From Actinomycetaceae bacterium (GTDB lineage Bacteria; Actinomycetota; Actinomycetes; Actinomycetales; Actinomycetaceae): a stretch of DNA of 33,693 nt. Below, piece by piece: positions 15,107 to 22,298 of this stretch (the first letter of the stretch is position 1; every line of letters begins with the position of its first letter). The DNA lies in contig JAAYWS010000104.1 in the NCBI GenBank assembly GCA_012516575.1, positions 1 through 33,693 of the forward strand, read 5' to 3'. The position numbers and the translations under genes were made by a program. Under the pieces are notes generated by a model. It was not told where the DNA came from. It saw nothing but the letters and a program-made list of their open reading frames with translations, and ran no database searches.

Positions 15107-16036
15107 ATGACGATTTATAACGACGCCACTGAACTCATCGGGCGCACTCCCCTCGTGCGGATTAATCGCATCGCGGGCGGTAACGCCGAAGTACTGGCCA
15201 AACTTGAGTATTTTAATCCGGCAAACTCGGTAAAAGACCGAATCGGTCTTGCTATTATCGACGACGCCGAAGCGAGCGGCGCTTTGAAACCGGGCGGCAC
15301 GATTGTGGAGGCTACCTCGGGCAATACTGGTATCGCGCTGGCTTGGGTGGGTGCGGCCCGTGGATACCAGGTTATTTTGACTATGCCGGAATCGATGTCG
15401 AAAGAACGTCGGGCGTTACTGCGCGGTTTCGGTGCGGAACTCGTGCTGACCGACGCTACTACCGGGATGCGCGGCGCAGTAGAAAAGGCTGAAGAAATCG
15501 TGGCGGCAACCCCGGGTGCGATTTTAGCTTCGCAGTTTACGAATGCGGCGAATCCGGCGAAGCATTACGAGACCACCGGCCCAGAAATCTGGGCGGATAC
15601 CGATGGCCAGGTTGATATTTTCATTGCCGGTATCGGAACCGGGGGAACTCTGACCGGCACCGGGAAATACTTGCGCGAGCGTAACCCGGACATTGAGATC
15701 ATTGGCGTGGAGCCGGCCGAGTCTGCGCTACTTACAACCGGCGAGGCTGGACCGCACGGGATTCAGGGAATCGGAGCCAATTTCGTCCCTGAAGTCCTCG
15801 ATCAAGAGGTCTACTCCGAAGTTATCTCGGTGCCTACGGCCGATGCGCTGGCTTTTGCGCGTCGGGCTGCTTTCGAAGAGGGGCTATTGGTAGGAATTTC
15901 TGCTGGAGCGGCTTTGCATGCTGCTGCTACGGTTGCGGCCCGTCCGGACAACGCGGGTAAACGCATCGTCGTCATCGTTCCTGATTTTGGGGAACGCTAT
16001 GTTTCTACTCCACTATTTGAAGGGCTGGTTGACTGA
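15107..16036 (+). CDS. cysK: cysteine synthase (O-acetylserine sulfhydrylase)
   Basis: CysK makes cysteine from O-acetylserine and sulfide with pyridoxal phosphate in the cytosol. The 309-residue product has [12 protein letters not shown], the PLP lysine in [10 protein letters not shown] (about residue 42), the substrate loop [11 protein letters not shown], the phosphate loop [15 protein letters not shown], and [10 protein letters not shown] start at the ATG at 15107; a 26-codon upstream extension lies in the structured leader and lacks family similarity. AGGA lies 7 nt before this ATG. Its TGA overlaps the cysE ATG (TGATG), so the two are coupled and under the same leader control. Confidence 0.97.
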   Translation: MTIYNDATELIGRTPLVRINRIAGGNAEVLAKLEYFNPANSVKDRIGLAIIDDAEASGALKPGGTIVEATSGNTGIALAWVGAARGYQVILTMPESMSKERRALLRGFGAELVLTDATTGMRGAVEKAEEIVAATPGAILASQFTNAANPAKHYETTGPEIWADTDGQVDIFIAGIGTGGTLTGTGKYLRERNPDIEIIGVEPAESALLTTGEAGPHGIQGIGANFVPEVLDQEVYSEVISVPTADALAFARRAAFEEGLLVGISAGAALHAAATVAARPDNAGKRIVVIVPDFGERYVSTPLFEGLVD

Positions 16037-16656
16037 TGAACGCTTCCAAGCCGAATGTTTCCGAGGCGACTCTTTCCTTGCGCCAGCAAATGAAAGAGGA
16101 CTTGCAAGCCGCTCTCGACCATGATCCAGCAGCTCGAAACTTCACCGAAGTGGCCTTGTCTTACCCGGGCGTACACGCGGTGTGGGGTTACCGGGTTGCT
16201 CACGCGTTGTGGACGAAGGATGAGCGGTTAAAAACTCCGGCTCGGTTACTGTCGCAAGCTGTGCGTGCTTTGACCGGCGTGGAAATCCATCCTGGGGCGA
16301 AACTGGGACGGCGGCTTTTTATCGACCATGGAATGGGTGTGGTGATCGGAGAGACTGCTGAGGTGGGCGATGACGTGGTGATCTTCCATGGGACCACGCT
16401 TGGCGGGACTTCAATGTCGCCGGGTAAGCGTCATCCTACGGTGGGTAACCGGGTTGTGATTGGCAGTGGCGCGAAAGTACTCGGCCCGATCGAAATTGGG
16501 GACGATGTAGCGATCGGCGCCAATGCAGTGGTTGTTAAAGACGTGCCCGATGCGCATACCGCAGTGGGAATCCCGGCGCGGAACCGGCCGGTTGAAACTC
16601 ATGAGGCCGAGGAAACCTGCGTGACCACCCATATCGACCCGGCGATTCACATTTAA
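16036..16656 (+). CDS. cysE: serine O-acetyltransferase
   Basis: CysE transfers acetyl from acetyl-CoA to serine, supplying CysK. The 206-residue product has a helical N-terminus, then [20 protein letters not shown] and FHGTTLGGT, followed by hexapeptide repeats forming a left-handed beta-helix ([29 protein letters not shown]). The DH and GTTLGGT residues are typical of the active site and CoA site. It is shorter than E. coli CysE (273), lacking the longer N-terminal helical region, as in many gram-positives. It overlaps cysK by the TGATG junction. Both steps of cysteine synthesis are thus in one unit. Confidence 0.97.
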   Translation: MNASKPNVSEATLSLRQQMKEDLQAALDHDPAARNFTEVALSYPGVHAVWGYRVAHALWTKDERLKTPARLLSQAVRALTGVEIHPGAKLGRRLFIDHGMGVVIGETAEVGDDVVIFHGTTLGGTSMSPGKRHPTVGNRVVIGSGAKVLGPIEIGDDVAIGANAVVVKDVPDAHTAVGIPARNRPVETHEAEETCVTTHIDPAIHI

Positions 16657-16673
16657 CCGCGGTTGAAATTCCG

Positions 16674-16699
16674 CCTAGGCGCCCGGTCTGGCGCCTAGG
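16674..16699 (+). terminator. hairpin after cysE
   Basis: A perfect 10-bp GC-rich stem (16674-16683 with 16690-16699) begins 18 bp past the cysE stop codon. It lacks a T-run, so it is at best a weak intrinsic terminator. It also lies downstream of rpiB on the other strand, beyond the 18-bp repeats. Confidence 0.5.
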
Positions 16700-16710
16700 T
16701 ACCTAGTCTC

Positions 16711-16804
16711 GCAGGTGGGCGGGCGGATTTCCGCAGGCGGGCGGAGTTCCGCAGGCGGGCAGAGTTCCGCAGGCGGGCAGAGTTCCGCAGGCGGGCGGAT
16801 TTCC
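16711..16804. repeat. 18-bp tandem repeats, about five units
   Basis: The first unit (16711-16732) is 22 nt. Four 18-nt units then follow at 16733, 16751, 16769 and 16787, built on GCAGGCGGGCGGAGTTCC. They occupy the gap between the convergent cysE and rpiB genes. An open frame reads through them as GGxSSA repeats but then runs antisense to rpiB, so it is not called as a gene. Confidence 0.9.
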
Positions 16805-16819
16805 GCACGCTATAAAAAG

Positions 16820-17266
16820 TTACCGCTCTTCGTACTCGGTGAGCATCTCGATGCGGGACTGATGGCGCGATTCCGGGTCATAACCGGTCGCCACGAAGAT
16901 GTCCACAAAGCGAGTAGCTTCTTCAACAGTATGCTGACGGGCACCAATCGAAATTACATTCGCATTGTTATGCTCGCGAGCCAGCTCCGCCGTGGAATCA
17001 CTCCACGCCAGCGCAGCACGCACGCCCGGCACCTTATTAGCGGCAATCTGCTCACCGTTACCAGACCCGCCGATCACAATACCCAGCGATCCCGGGTCAG
17101 CAACCACAGCTTCCCCAGCCGCAAAACACACCGGTGGGTAGGCATCAAACTGGTCGTATACTTCGTACCCGTGGTCGACAACTTCATGACCAGCCTTGGT
17201 CAGATGTTCCACGAGATGTGCTTTTAATTCAAACCCAGCATGATCTGCCGCAATATGTACTCGCAT
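16820..17266 (-). CDS. rpiB: ribose-5-phosphate isomerase B
   Basis: RpiB interconverts ribose-5-phosphate and ribulose-5-phosphate. The 148-residue product starts MRVHIAADHAGFELK and has GSGNGEQIAANKVPGVRAALAW and AREHNNANVISIGAR. The GNGEQ motif, with Glu in place of the Cys-type active site of E. coli RpiB, is the form known from mycobacteria. The C-terminus (SRHQSRIEMLTEYE) is normal. I start at the ATG at 17266: a -10 TACAAT ends 6 nt before it, so the mRNA is probably leaderless. The 29 upstream codons (repetitive VPDSV/GVVDG) are not part of the family. Confidence 0.95.
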   Translation of the reverse strand: MRVHIAADHAGFELKAHLVEHLTKAGHEVVDHGYEVYDQFDAYPPVCFAAGEAVVADPGSLGIVIGGSGNGEQIAANKVPGVRAALAWSDSTAELAREHNNANVISIGARQHTVEEATRFVDIFVATGYDPESRHQSRIEMLTEYEER

Positions 17267-17272
17267 AGGACC

Positions 17273-17278
17273 ATTGTA
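17273..17278 (-). promoter_or_regulatory. -10 element, leaderless start of rpiB
   Basis: TACAAT on the minus strand is followed by GGTCCT and the rpiB ATG. The 6-nt spacing fits transcription starting at the A of the start codon. Confidence 0.6.
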
Positions 17279-17438
17279 CCCGGCTTCTGCTACGCCATCT
17301 ACTACACCGTCTACCCCACTATCTGGCACACTATTTGGCACACTATCTGGCACGCCTCCTACCGCCGCTTCCCCACTCCTCCTACCGTGCGCTCTAACCC
17401 TGCGGCGAACAAATACGCGCCTCCTCCATACACGCAGG

Positions 17439-17444
17439 TAGGCT
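17439..17444 (+). promoter_or_regulatory. -10 element, leaderless start of the M13 peptidase gene
   Basis: TAGGCT is followed by 7 nt and the ATG at 17452, with no ribosome-binding site. This fits a leaderless transcript; no -35 box is convincing. Confidence 0.45.
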
Positions 17445-17451
17445 GGTATGC

Positions 17452-19470
17452 ATGATTAGCGATGCCACCACTACTGAAGTTGTTAAAGCCCTCAGCCCGT
17501 CTATTCGACCAGCCGATGATTTTTTCCGGTATGTCAACGACGAATGGCTACAGGCCGCGAAGATCCCGGCTGACCAAGCCTCCACGGGCAGTTTTATTAA
17601 TCTGCGCAACCAGTCAGAAATTGACGTGCGTACGATTGTTGAAGAGCTGGTAGCAAACGGGGCTACAGCAGCAGGCACCGCCAACTCTGCCGAAGAGCAG
17701 AAAATCGCCGATCTGTATTCCTCATTTATGGACGTAGAACGAATTAACCAACTCGGTGCCTCCCCGCTCGCCGCAGAATTTGCGGCGCTCGATGTAGCCG
17801 AAACAAAAGAGGAACTCGCCCTAGTTCTCGGTCGCTTCCTTGCCACCGGCATTGACGGCCCGTTCAATTTTTCGATTAATGCCGACCGGAATAATCCGGA
17901 TCGCTACGTGCCTTGGTTTTACCAGTCCGGGCTGGGTCTGCCCGACGAGGCCTACTACCGCGCGGAAGAGCACGCCCCGGTACGCGAGGCATACACCCAG
18001 TTCATACCAATGCTCTATGCGCTAACCACCGGCGCTGACACCGCACAGGCCACTGCCGCCGCAGAAACGATTATGGCAGTCGAAACCGCACTCGCCGCCC
18101 ACCACTTCACTAATGTGGAAGCACGCAATGCGGACCTGACGAATAACCTGATGAGCTTCACCGAGCTTTGCCAGCTCACCCCCGGTTTCGATATGGAGTC
18201 GGTCCTCGACTCAATTGACCTCAGCGCCGCCAACGCCCCAGAAATCCTCGTCATGACCCCGCGTTCATTCACCGGCTTCGCCGACGTATGGGCAGAATTC
18301 GACGTGGACGCGTGGCGCACTTATTTGCGTTGGCATCTGATTCTGGCACGCGCAGCGTTCCTGTCTGAAGAAATTTCACTGGCCCATTTCAGTTTTTATG
18401 GGCAGGTGCTCGCCGGCCAAGAACAGCAACGCGACCGGTGGAAGCGCGCAGTCGGCGTCGTTAATTCTGCCCTCGGCGAGGCAGTAGGCAAGATTTATGT
18501 CGCCCGACATTTCCCGCCTGCGCATAAGGCAAAAATGGAACAGCTGGTTGCGGACCTGATTGCCGCCTACCGCGAATCGATATCCACGCTCGATTGGATG
18601 ACGGCGGAAACGAAGGCGAAAGCGCTGGTCAAGCTCGAAAGTTTCACCACCAAGATCGGCTATCCGGTGAAATGGAAAGACTACTCGGCACTTAGCATCA
18701 CCCCAGATAGCCTGGTCGATAATATCCGCGCTATCGCCCAGTTCGATTACGATTTCGAACTTGCCAAACTCAGCCAACCGGTAGACCGCGATGAATGGCA
18801 TATGCTCCCGCAGACCGTCAACGCCTACTATTCTCCGGTCGGCAACGAAATCGTCTTCCCAGCGGCAATTTTGCAGCCTCCGTTCTTCGACGCCGACGCC
18901 GATCCGGCATGGAATTACGGTGGTATTGGTGCGGTCATCGGGCACGAAATCGGGCACGGTTTTGACGACCAAGGTTCCAAGTACGACGGCGAAGGCCGGA
19001 TTAATAATTGGTGGACCGATACTGACCGGGCAGAGTTTGAAAAACGCACCAAGTCGCTAGTGGCTCAGTATGACGCTTATATTCCTGCTCAGCTTGGTCC
19101 AGATAGCCCGCATCACGTGAACGGCGAGCTCACCTTGGGTGAAAACATTGGTGACCTTGGCGGATTAACGATTGGTCTGAAGGCGTACAATATCGCCTGT
19201 CAACGCGATGGTCTAGCAAGTTCCAAGGATGCGCCGGTGCTCGAAGGTTTCAGCGGGATTCAGCGAGTTCTGCTGTCGTATGCCCGGATTTGGCAAGAAA
19301 AGCGACGCGATGAGTTCATGATCCAGCTACTGGCCATTGACCCGCATTCCCCGGCGGAGTTCCGTTGCAACGGCATTGTCAAGAACCTAGATGAGTTTGC
19401 GGAAGCATTCGACGTGCAAGAAGGCGATGCACTGTACCTCCCGCCCGACGAGCGCGTCCGGATCTGGTAG
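17452..19470 (+). CDS. M13 family zinc metallopeptidase (neprilysin-like)
   Basis: This 672-residue protein is a full-length M13 (PepO/Zmp1-type) peptidase. The N-terminal peptidase domain begins SIRPADDFFRYVNDEWL (about 16-32). The catalytic domain has NAYYSPVGNEIVFPAAILQPP, the zinc site VIGHEIGHGFDDQGS (HExxH near residue 497) and GENIGDLGGL (third ligand Glu near 562). The C-terminus RVRIW fits the usual end. No signal peptide or transmembrane helix is seen, so it may be cytosolic or leave by a non-classical route, as discussed for mycobacterial Zmp1. The last 17 nt of the gene, including the stop codon, are repeated at 19490-19506, just past the end. Confidence 0.95.
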   Translation: MISDATTTEVVKALSPSIRPADDFFRYVNDEWLQAAKIPADQASTGSFINLRNQSEIDVRTIVEELVANGATAAGTANSAEEQKIADLYSSFMDVERINQLGASPLAAEFAALDVAETKEELALVLGRFLATGIDGPFNFSINADRNNPDRYVPWFYQSGLGLPDEAYYRAEEHAPVREAYTQFIPMLYALTTGADTAQATAAAETIMAVETALAAHHFTNVEARNADLTNNLMSFTELCQLTPGFDMESVLDSIDLSAANAPEILVMTPRSFTGFADVWAEFDVDAWRTYLRWHLILARAAFLSEEISLAHFSFYGQVLAGQEQQRDRWKRAVGVVNSALGEAVGKIYVARHFPPAHKAKMEQLVADLIAAYRESISTLDWMTAETKAKALVKLESFTTKIGYPVKWKDYSALSITPDSLVDNIRAIAQFDYDFELAKLSQPVDRDEWHMLPQTVNAYYSPVGNEIVFPAAILQPPFFDADADPAWNYGGIGAVIGHEIGHGFDDQGSKYDGEGRINNWWTDTDRAEFEKRTKSLVAQYDAYIPAQLGPDSPHHVNGELTLGENIGDLGGLTIGLKAYNIACQRDGLASSKDAPVLEGFSGIQRVLLSYARIWQEKRRDEFMIQLLAIDPHSPAEFRCNGIVKNLDEFAEAFDVQEGDALYLPPDERVRIW

Positions 19471-19580
19471 TACGGCATGGCCCAACAGTGCGTCCGGATC
19501 TGGTAGCCCACCCGCGCACGGGGGCTGTCCACATACTGCGCATATCCGGCAAGCCCCGGTCATTTCTTACCCGAGTGGGC

Positions 19581-19586
19581 TACGGT
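19581..19586 (+). promoter_or_regulatory. -10 element, leaderless start of the FNT gene
   Basis: TACGGT is followed by 7 nt and the ATG at 19594. It matches the spacing seen at several other genes here. Confidence 0.4.
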
Positions 19587-19593
19587 GTGGGGC

Positions 19594-20391
19594 ATGGAAA
19601 CTTTAACGCAAAGCATTGACCGCACAGCGGAAACCGGCCTTTCAAAGGCGATTAAATCACGTAATGTTTTTGGCTATCTGATGGGTGGTGCGCTGGCCGG
19701 GGCTTTTGTTGGCCTAGGTGTCACTTTTATGTTCACCGGCCCAGCCGCACACTATGTTGCCGGATCGGAATGGACCCAGTTACTAATGGGTGGAGTTTTC
19801 GGTATCGGCCTTATTTTCATTGTGTTTGGAGGTGGCGAACTCGCGACCTCGGGCATGATGATTATGCCGATTGCAGCAATCAAACAGCGAGTTTCCTGGT
19901 TGCAGGCCACCCTCACGCTATTAGCTATGATGGTCGGCAATTTTATTGGCTCCGTAACAATCGCCCTACTCACCACGTATGCCAACGTCTACAAAGACGG
20001 TTCCGACCCAGGAATAATGCTCGACGGCGTGCTCGCCGGCAAAATCGACAAATCCAATACCGAGATTTTCTTCCGCGCCATCATGTGTAATATTCTGGTT
20101 TGCCTTGCAATCTGGACCACCACGCGTATGAAGAATGAAATCGCCATCAGCCTTGTGCTGGCATGGGCGATTACCGCATTCGTCGCCGGCGGATTCGAAC
20201 ACGTTGTCGCTAATATGACCACGTTCTCTCTCGGTTTGTTGAACGACGCCGGTGGCACCACAGTTTTTGAAATGGGCCGTAATCTGTTATTCGCCTTCCT
20301 CGGGAATTTAACTGGAGGCGGATTATTTATCGGCGGCAGCTTCTTGCTGGCCACCCAGATGGAAAAGGAACCTGCAAACACCGGAGCATAA
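19594..20391 (+). CDS. formate/nitrite transporter (FNT) family channel
   Basis: FNT proteins are pentameric channels passing formate, nitrite, lactate or hydrosulfide. This 265-residue protein has six hydrophobic segments. FNT signatures are FGGGELATSGMMIMPIA (first discontinuous helix and Omega loop), NFIGSVTIALL, and GGFEHVVANMT with the conserved pore His. The C-terminus (LLFAFLGNLTGGGLFIGGSF) is typical. I start at ATG 19594; a GTG three codons earlier overlaps the probable -10. The substrate cannot be assigned from sequence. Its closeness to sulfur genes makes hydrosulfide worth considering, but that is inference only. Confidence 0.92.
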   Translation: METLTQSIDRTAETGLSKAIKSRNVFGYLMGGALAGAFVGLGVTFMFTGPAAHYVAGSEWTQLLMGGVFGIGLIFIVFGGGELATSGMMIMPIAAIKQRVSWLQATLTLLAMMVGNFIGSVTIALLTTYANVYKDGSDPGIMLDGVLAGKIDKSNTEIFFRAIMCNILVCLAIWTTTRMKNEIAISLVLAWAITAFVAGGFEHVVANMTTFSLGLLNDAGGTTVFEMGRNLLFAFLGNLTGGGLFIGGSFLLATQMEKEPANTGA

Positions 20392-20433
20392 AGGCCGGAT
20401 ACCATACAGGATTCGCTCCGCATATAGTGCATA

Positions 20434-20471
20434 AGGGCTAGCATCACTGCTCAACAGCTGATGCTAGCCCT
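20434..20471 (+). terminator. hairpin between the FNT gene and metY
   Basis: A 13-bp perfect stem (20434-20446 with 20459-20471) with an inner CTG/CAG pairing lies 42 bp past the FNT stop. The run after it is TGTCGCG, not T-rich. Position suggests a terminator isolating the metY leader. Confidence 0.6.
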
Positions 20472-20534
20472 GTCGCGTATCTCACGTTTTAAAACAAAGC
20501 TCAACCACCACTAGCATTAGGACCAAGGTCCGCA

Positions 20535-20540
20535 TAATAT
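20535..20540 (+). promoter_or_regulatory. -10 element of the metY leader transcript
   Basis: TAATAT is followed by AAAACC and the ATG of a short ORF, the same leaderless spacing seen elsewhere. The palindromic GGACC-AA-GGTCC (20520-20531) just upstream could be an operator. Confidence 0.5.
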
Positions 20541-20546
20541 AAAACC

Positions 20547-20576
20547 ATGTTCCAACACATGCGAATGCTCAGCTAG
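20547..20576 (+). CDS. possible leader peptide upstream of metY
   Basis: A nine-codon ORF (MFQHMRMLS, then TAG) begins exactly 6 nt after a TAATAT box, so it would be translated from a leaderless mRNA. It includes two internal Met codons in four positions, suggestive for a leader of a methionine-pathway gene. The Met content is far less striking than the Cys run at cysK. It could be a sensor ORF or a coincidence. Confidence 0.4.
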   Translation: MFQHMRMLS

Positions 20577-20609
20577 CGCGCACTCCCTCTTCGAGCCAAG
20601 TGCAGCGCT

Positions 20610-20726
20610 CCAGACCCGTATAAATTTAGCGGGCTGGTGGGCATCGACAAAGGAATACTTCGCCGTTACACCCGGCACCTTGCCACTATAAACGGCACCC
20701 ACTTGCCCGCTTTCGTAAAGAAAGCG
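20610..20726 (+). promoter_or_regulatory. structured metY leader with mutually exclusive stems
   Basis: A long-range stem pairs 20629-20641 with 20698-20710 (12 of 13 positions, one U-U mismatch) and encloses a 6-bp stem (20662-20667 with 20691-20696) and a small inner stem. Its 5' strand can instead pair with 20610-20618 in a local hairpin. Its 3' strand overlaps a 7-bp hairpin (20708-20714 with 20720-20726) that covers the GAAAG ribosome-binding region of metY. Such competition is typical of a riboswitch or attenuator. It does not match the SAM-I or SAM-IV core sequences I know. Confidence 0.5.
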
Positions 20727-20731
20727 ATCCC

Positions 20732-22009
20732 ATGACTTACCAATTTGACACTCTGCAAATCCACGCCGGATATGAACAACCCGACCCGGTAACGGGTTCA
20801 CGCGCAGTCCCGATTTACCAAACCTCAGCATACGTTTTCGACGACGCCGAACAGGCCGCAAACCGATTCGCCCTGACCGAAGGCGGCCCGATTTACTCAC
20901 GCCTGGGAAACCCCACCGTTTCCGTCGTCGAAGATAAAATTACTGCGCTCGAAGGCGGAACCGCTGGAATCGTACTTTCCTCCGGGCAAGCCGCGATTTT
21001 TTACGCCGTCGTCACCGCGGCAAGTGCCGGTGACCATATTGTGGCCTCCCATTCGCTGTACGGTGGAACGGCCAACCTTTTCCGCAACACCTTGCCCAAG
21101 CTCGGTATCACCTGCACATTTATCAAGGATCCACACGATCTTGACGAATGGCAGGCGGCTGTTCAAGATAACACGAAGCTCTTCTATGGGGAAACGATTC
21201 CCAACCCGAAGGGCGATATTCTCGACATCGAACCCATTGCGGAAATTGCCCACAATAACGGGATTCCTTTGATCGTTGATTCAACCGTCGCCACACCTTA
21301 TTTGTTACGTCCCTTCGATTACGGGGCTGATATCGTCATCCACTCGATGACCAAGTTCCTCGGCGGTCACGGTACAACGCTGGGTGGTGCCATTATCGAA
21401 AACGGCAAGTTCAACTGGAAAAACGGTAAATTCCCAGCTTTCCACGAACCAGATACGTCTTATAACGGCGTCGTCTTTGGCGATCTCGGGGGCGGTGCGT
21501 TTACAGCACGCGTACGCACTACTATCCTGCGCGACACGGGCGCTGCGCTATCGGCACTCGACGCGTGGATCCTCAATCTTGGGATCGAAACGCTATCGCT
21601 ACGTATGGAACGACACGTCAAAAACGCGCTCGAAGTCGCCAAGTTTACTCAAACTCAACCGGGTGTGGCATGCGTCCATTACGCATCGCTGCCGTCGTCC
21701 GCGGATTACGCACTGGCACAAAAATATCTGCCAAAGGGAGCCGGTTCCGTGCTGTCTTTTGATTTAGTTGGCGGGCGTGAAATCGGTCAAAAGTTCGTCG
21801 ACGCGCTCGAGCTTCACTCAAACGTGGCCAATATTGGTGACGTGCGCTCGCTGGTCATTCATCCGGCGTCGACCACTCAGTCCCAGCTTTCAGAAGAGCA
21901 GCTTCAACAAGCAGGAATCACCGGTGGCACGGTTCGGCTGTCGGTGGGCCTGGAAGATGTCGAAGATATTATTAACGATCTGAAGAAGGGTTTTGCGGCA
22001 ATCCGTTAG
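20732..22009 (+). CDS. metY: O-acetylhomoserine sulfhydrylase
   Basis: MetY makes homocysteine from O-acetylhomoserine and sulfide using pyridoxal phosphate. The 425-residue protein is a Cys/Met-metabolism PLP enzyme. It has FDTLQIHAGYEQPDP, PIYQTSAYVF, YSRLGNPTVSVVE, LSSGQAAIFYA, VDSTVATPYLLRPF, and the PLP lysine in HSMTKFLGGHGT (about residue 210). The C-terminal HPASTTQSQL and VRLSVGLED also fit. The length and the GEKI-like long insert around FPAFHEPDTSYNGVVF separate MetY from shorter MetB/MetC/MetZ enzymes. It is a single-gene unit with an elaborate leader; no metX follows. Confidence 0.96.
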   Translation: MTYQFDTLQIHAGYEQPDPVTGSRAVPIYQTSAYVFDDAEQAANRFALTEGGPIYSRLGNPTVSVVEDKITALEGGTAGIVLSSGQAAIFYAVVTAASAGDHIVASHSLYGGTANLFRNTLPKLGITCTFIKDPHDLDEWQAAVQDNTKLFYGETIPNPKGDILDIEPIAEIAHNNGIPLIVDSTVATPYLLRPFDYGADIVIHSMTKFLGGHGTTLGGAIIENGKFNWKNGKFPAFHEPDTSYNGVVFGDLGGGAFTARVRTTILRDTGAALSALDAWILNLGIETLSLRMERHVKNALEVAKFTQTQPGVACVHYASLPSSADYALAQKYLPKGAGSVLSFDLVGGREIGQKFVDALELHSNVANIGDVRSLVIHPASTTQSQLSEEQLQQAGITGGTVRLSVGLEDVEDIINDLKKGFAAIR

Positions 22010-22019
22010 CCCTCACGCA

Positions 22020-22289
22020 TCAACAGATACGACCGGCTTGGCACCTGCGTGCTAAGCCGGTTCTATCTTGCATCGCCTGGGTAATCTTGCACGCCTGATC
22101 ACCGGCTACAATCTGCACGTTTTCGCGCTGCGTGACCACGGCAAGTGCACCATTAGCCCGCAAGGCAGCCTCATCAATCAGGCCGTAATCATCCACGCCT
22201 ACACAGATACGCGAAATATAGGATTCAACCTCCCTAATATTCGCCGCTCCCCCAAGAGCGTCGATATACGTATCTATGTTGTGGCTCAT
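22020..22289 (-). CDS. stand-alone EIIB-like (glucose PTS family) protein lacking the active Cys
   Basis: The 89-residue product aligns with the EIIB domain of the glucose/GlcNAc PTS family. The match runs from YIDALGGAANI through IDEAALRANGALAVV to NVQIVAGDQACKI. In active EIIB the phosphorylated residue is the Cys of D-x-C-x-T-R-L-R-V. Here the stretch is ESYISRICVGV, with Tyr at that place and Cys at the second Arg. So it probably cannot carry phosphate in the usual way. It begins 9 nt after malQ ends, with GGTGAGG before its ATG, so it is co-transcribed with malQ. The last 13 codons lie in a terminator hairpin. A sugar-sensing or regulatory role is a guess. Confidence 0.75.
   Translation of the reverse strand: MSHNIDTYIDALGGAANIREVESYISRICVGVDDYGLIDEAALRANGALAVVTQRENVQIVAGDQACKITQAMQDRTGLARRCQAGRIC
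22032..22061 (+). terminator. bidirectional terminator after metY
   Basis: A 12-bp stem (22032-22043 with 22050-22061, one G-T pair) lies 22 bp after the metY stop codon and is followed by TCTATCTT. It also falls within the last codons of the convergent EIIB-like gene, so it may act both ways. Confidence 0.65.
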
Positions 22290-22298
22290 ATCCTCACC

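Noticed and set aside
16715-17227. 170-codon plus-strand ORF starting with GGxSSA repeats
   Set aside because: Its first part is the 18-bp minisatellite and the rest is antisense to rpiB.
18376-18972. 198-codon minus-strand ORF inside the M13 peptidase gene
   Set aside because: The plus-strand frame encodes intact, motif-bearing peptidase; the antisense product resembles nothing I know.
20600-20731. Known SAM riboswitch upstream of metY
   Set aside because: The conserved core sequences of SAM-I and SAM-IV that I remember are not found; only the presence of competing stems is supported.
20517-20900. 127-codon minus-strand ORF across the metY leader and start
   Set aside because: It overlaps the metY N-terminus antisense, and the leader shows RNA-like structure on the plus strand.
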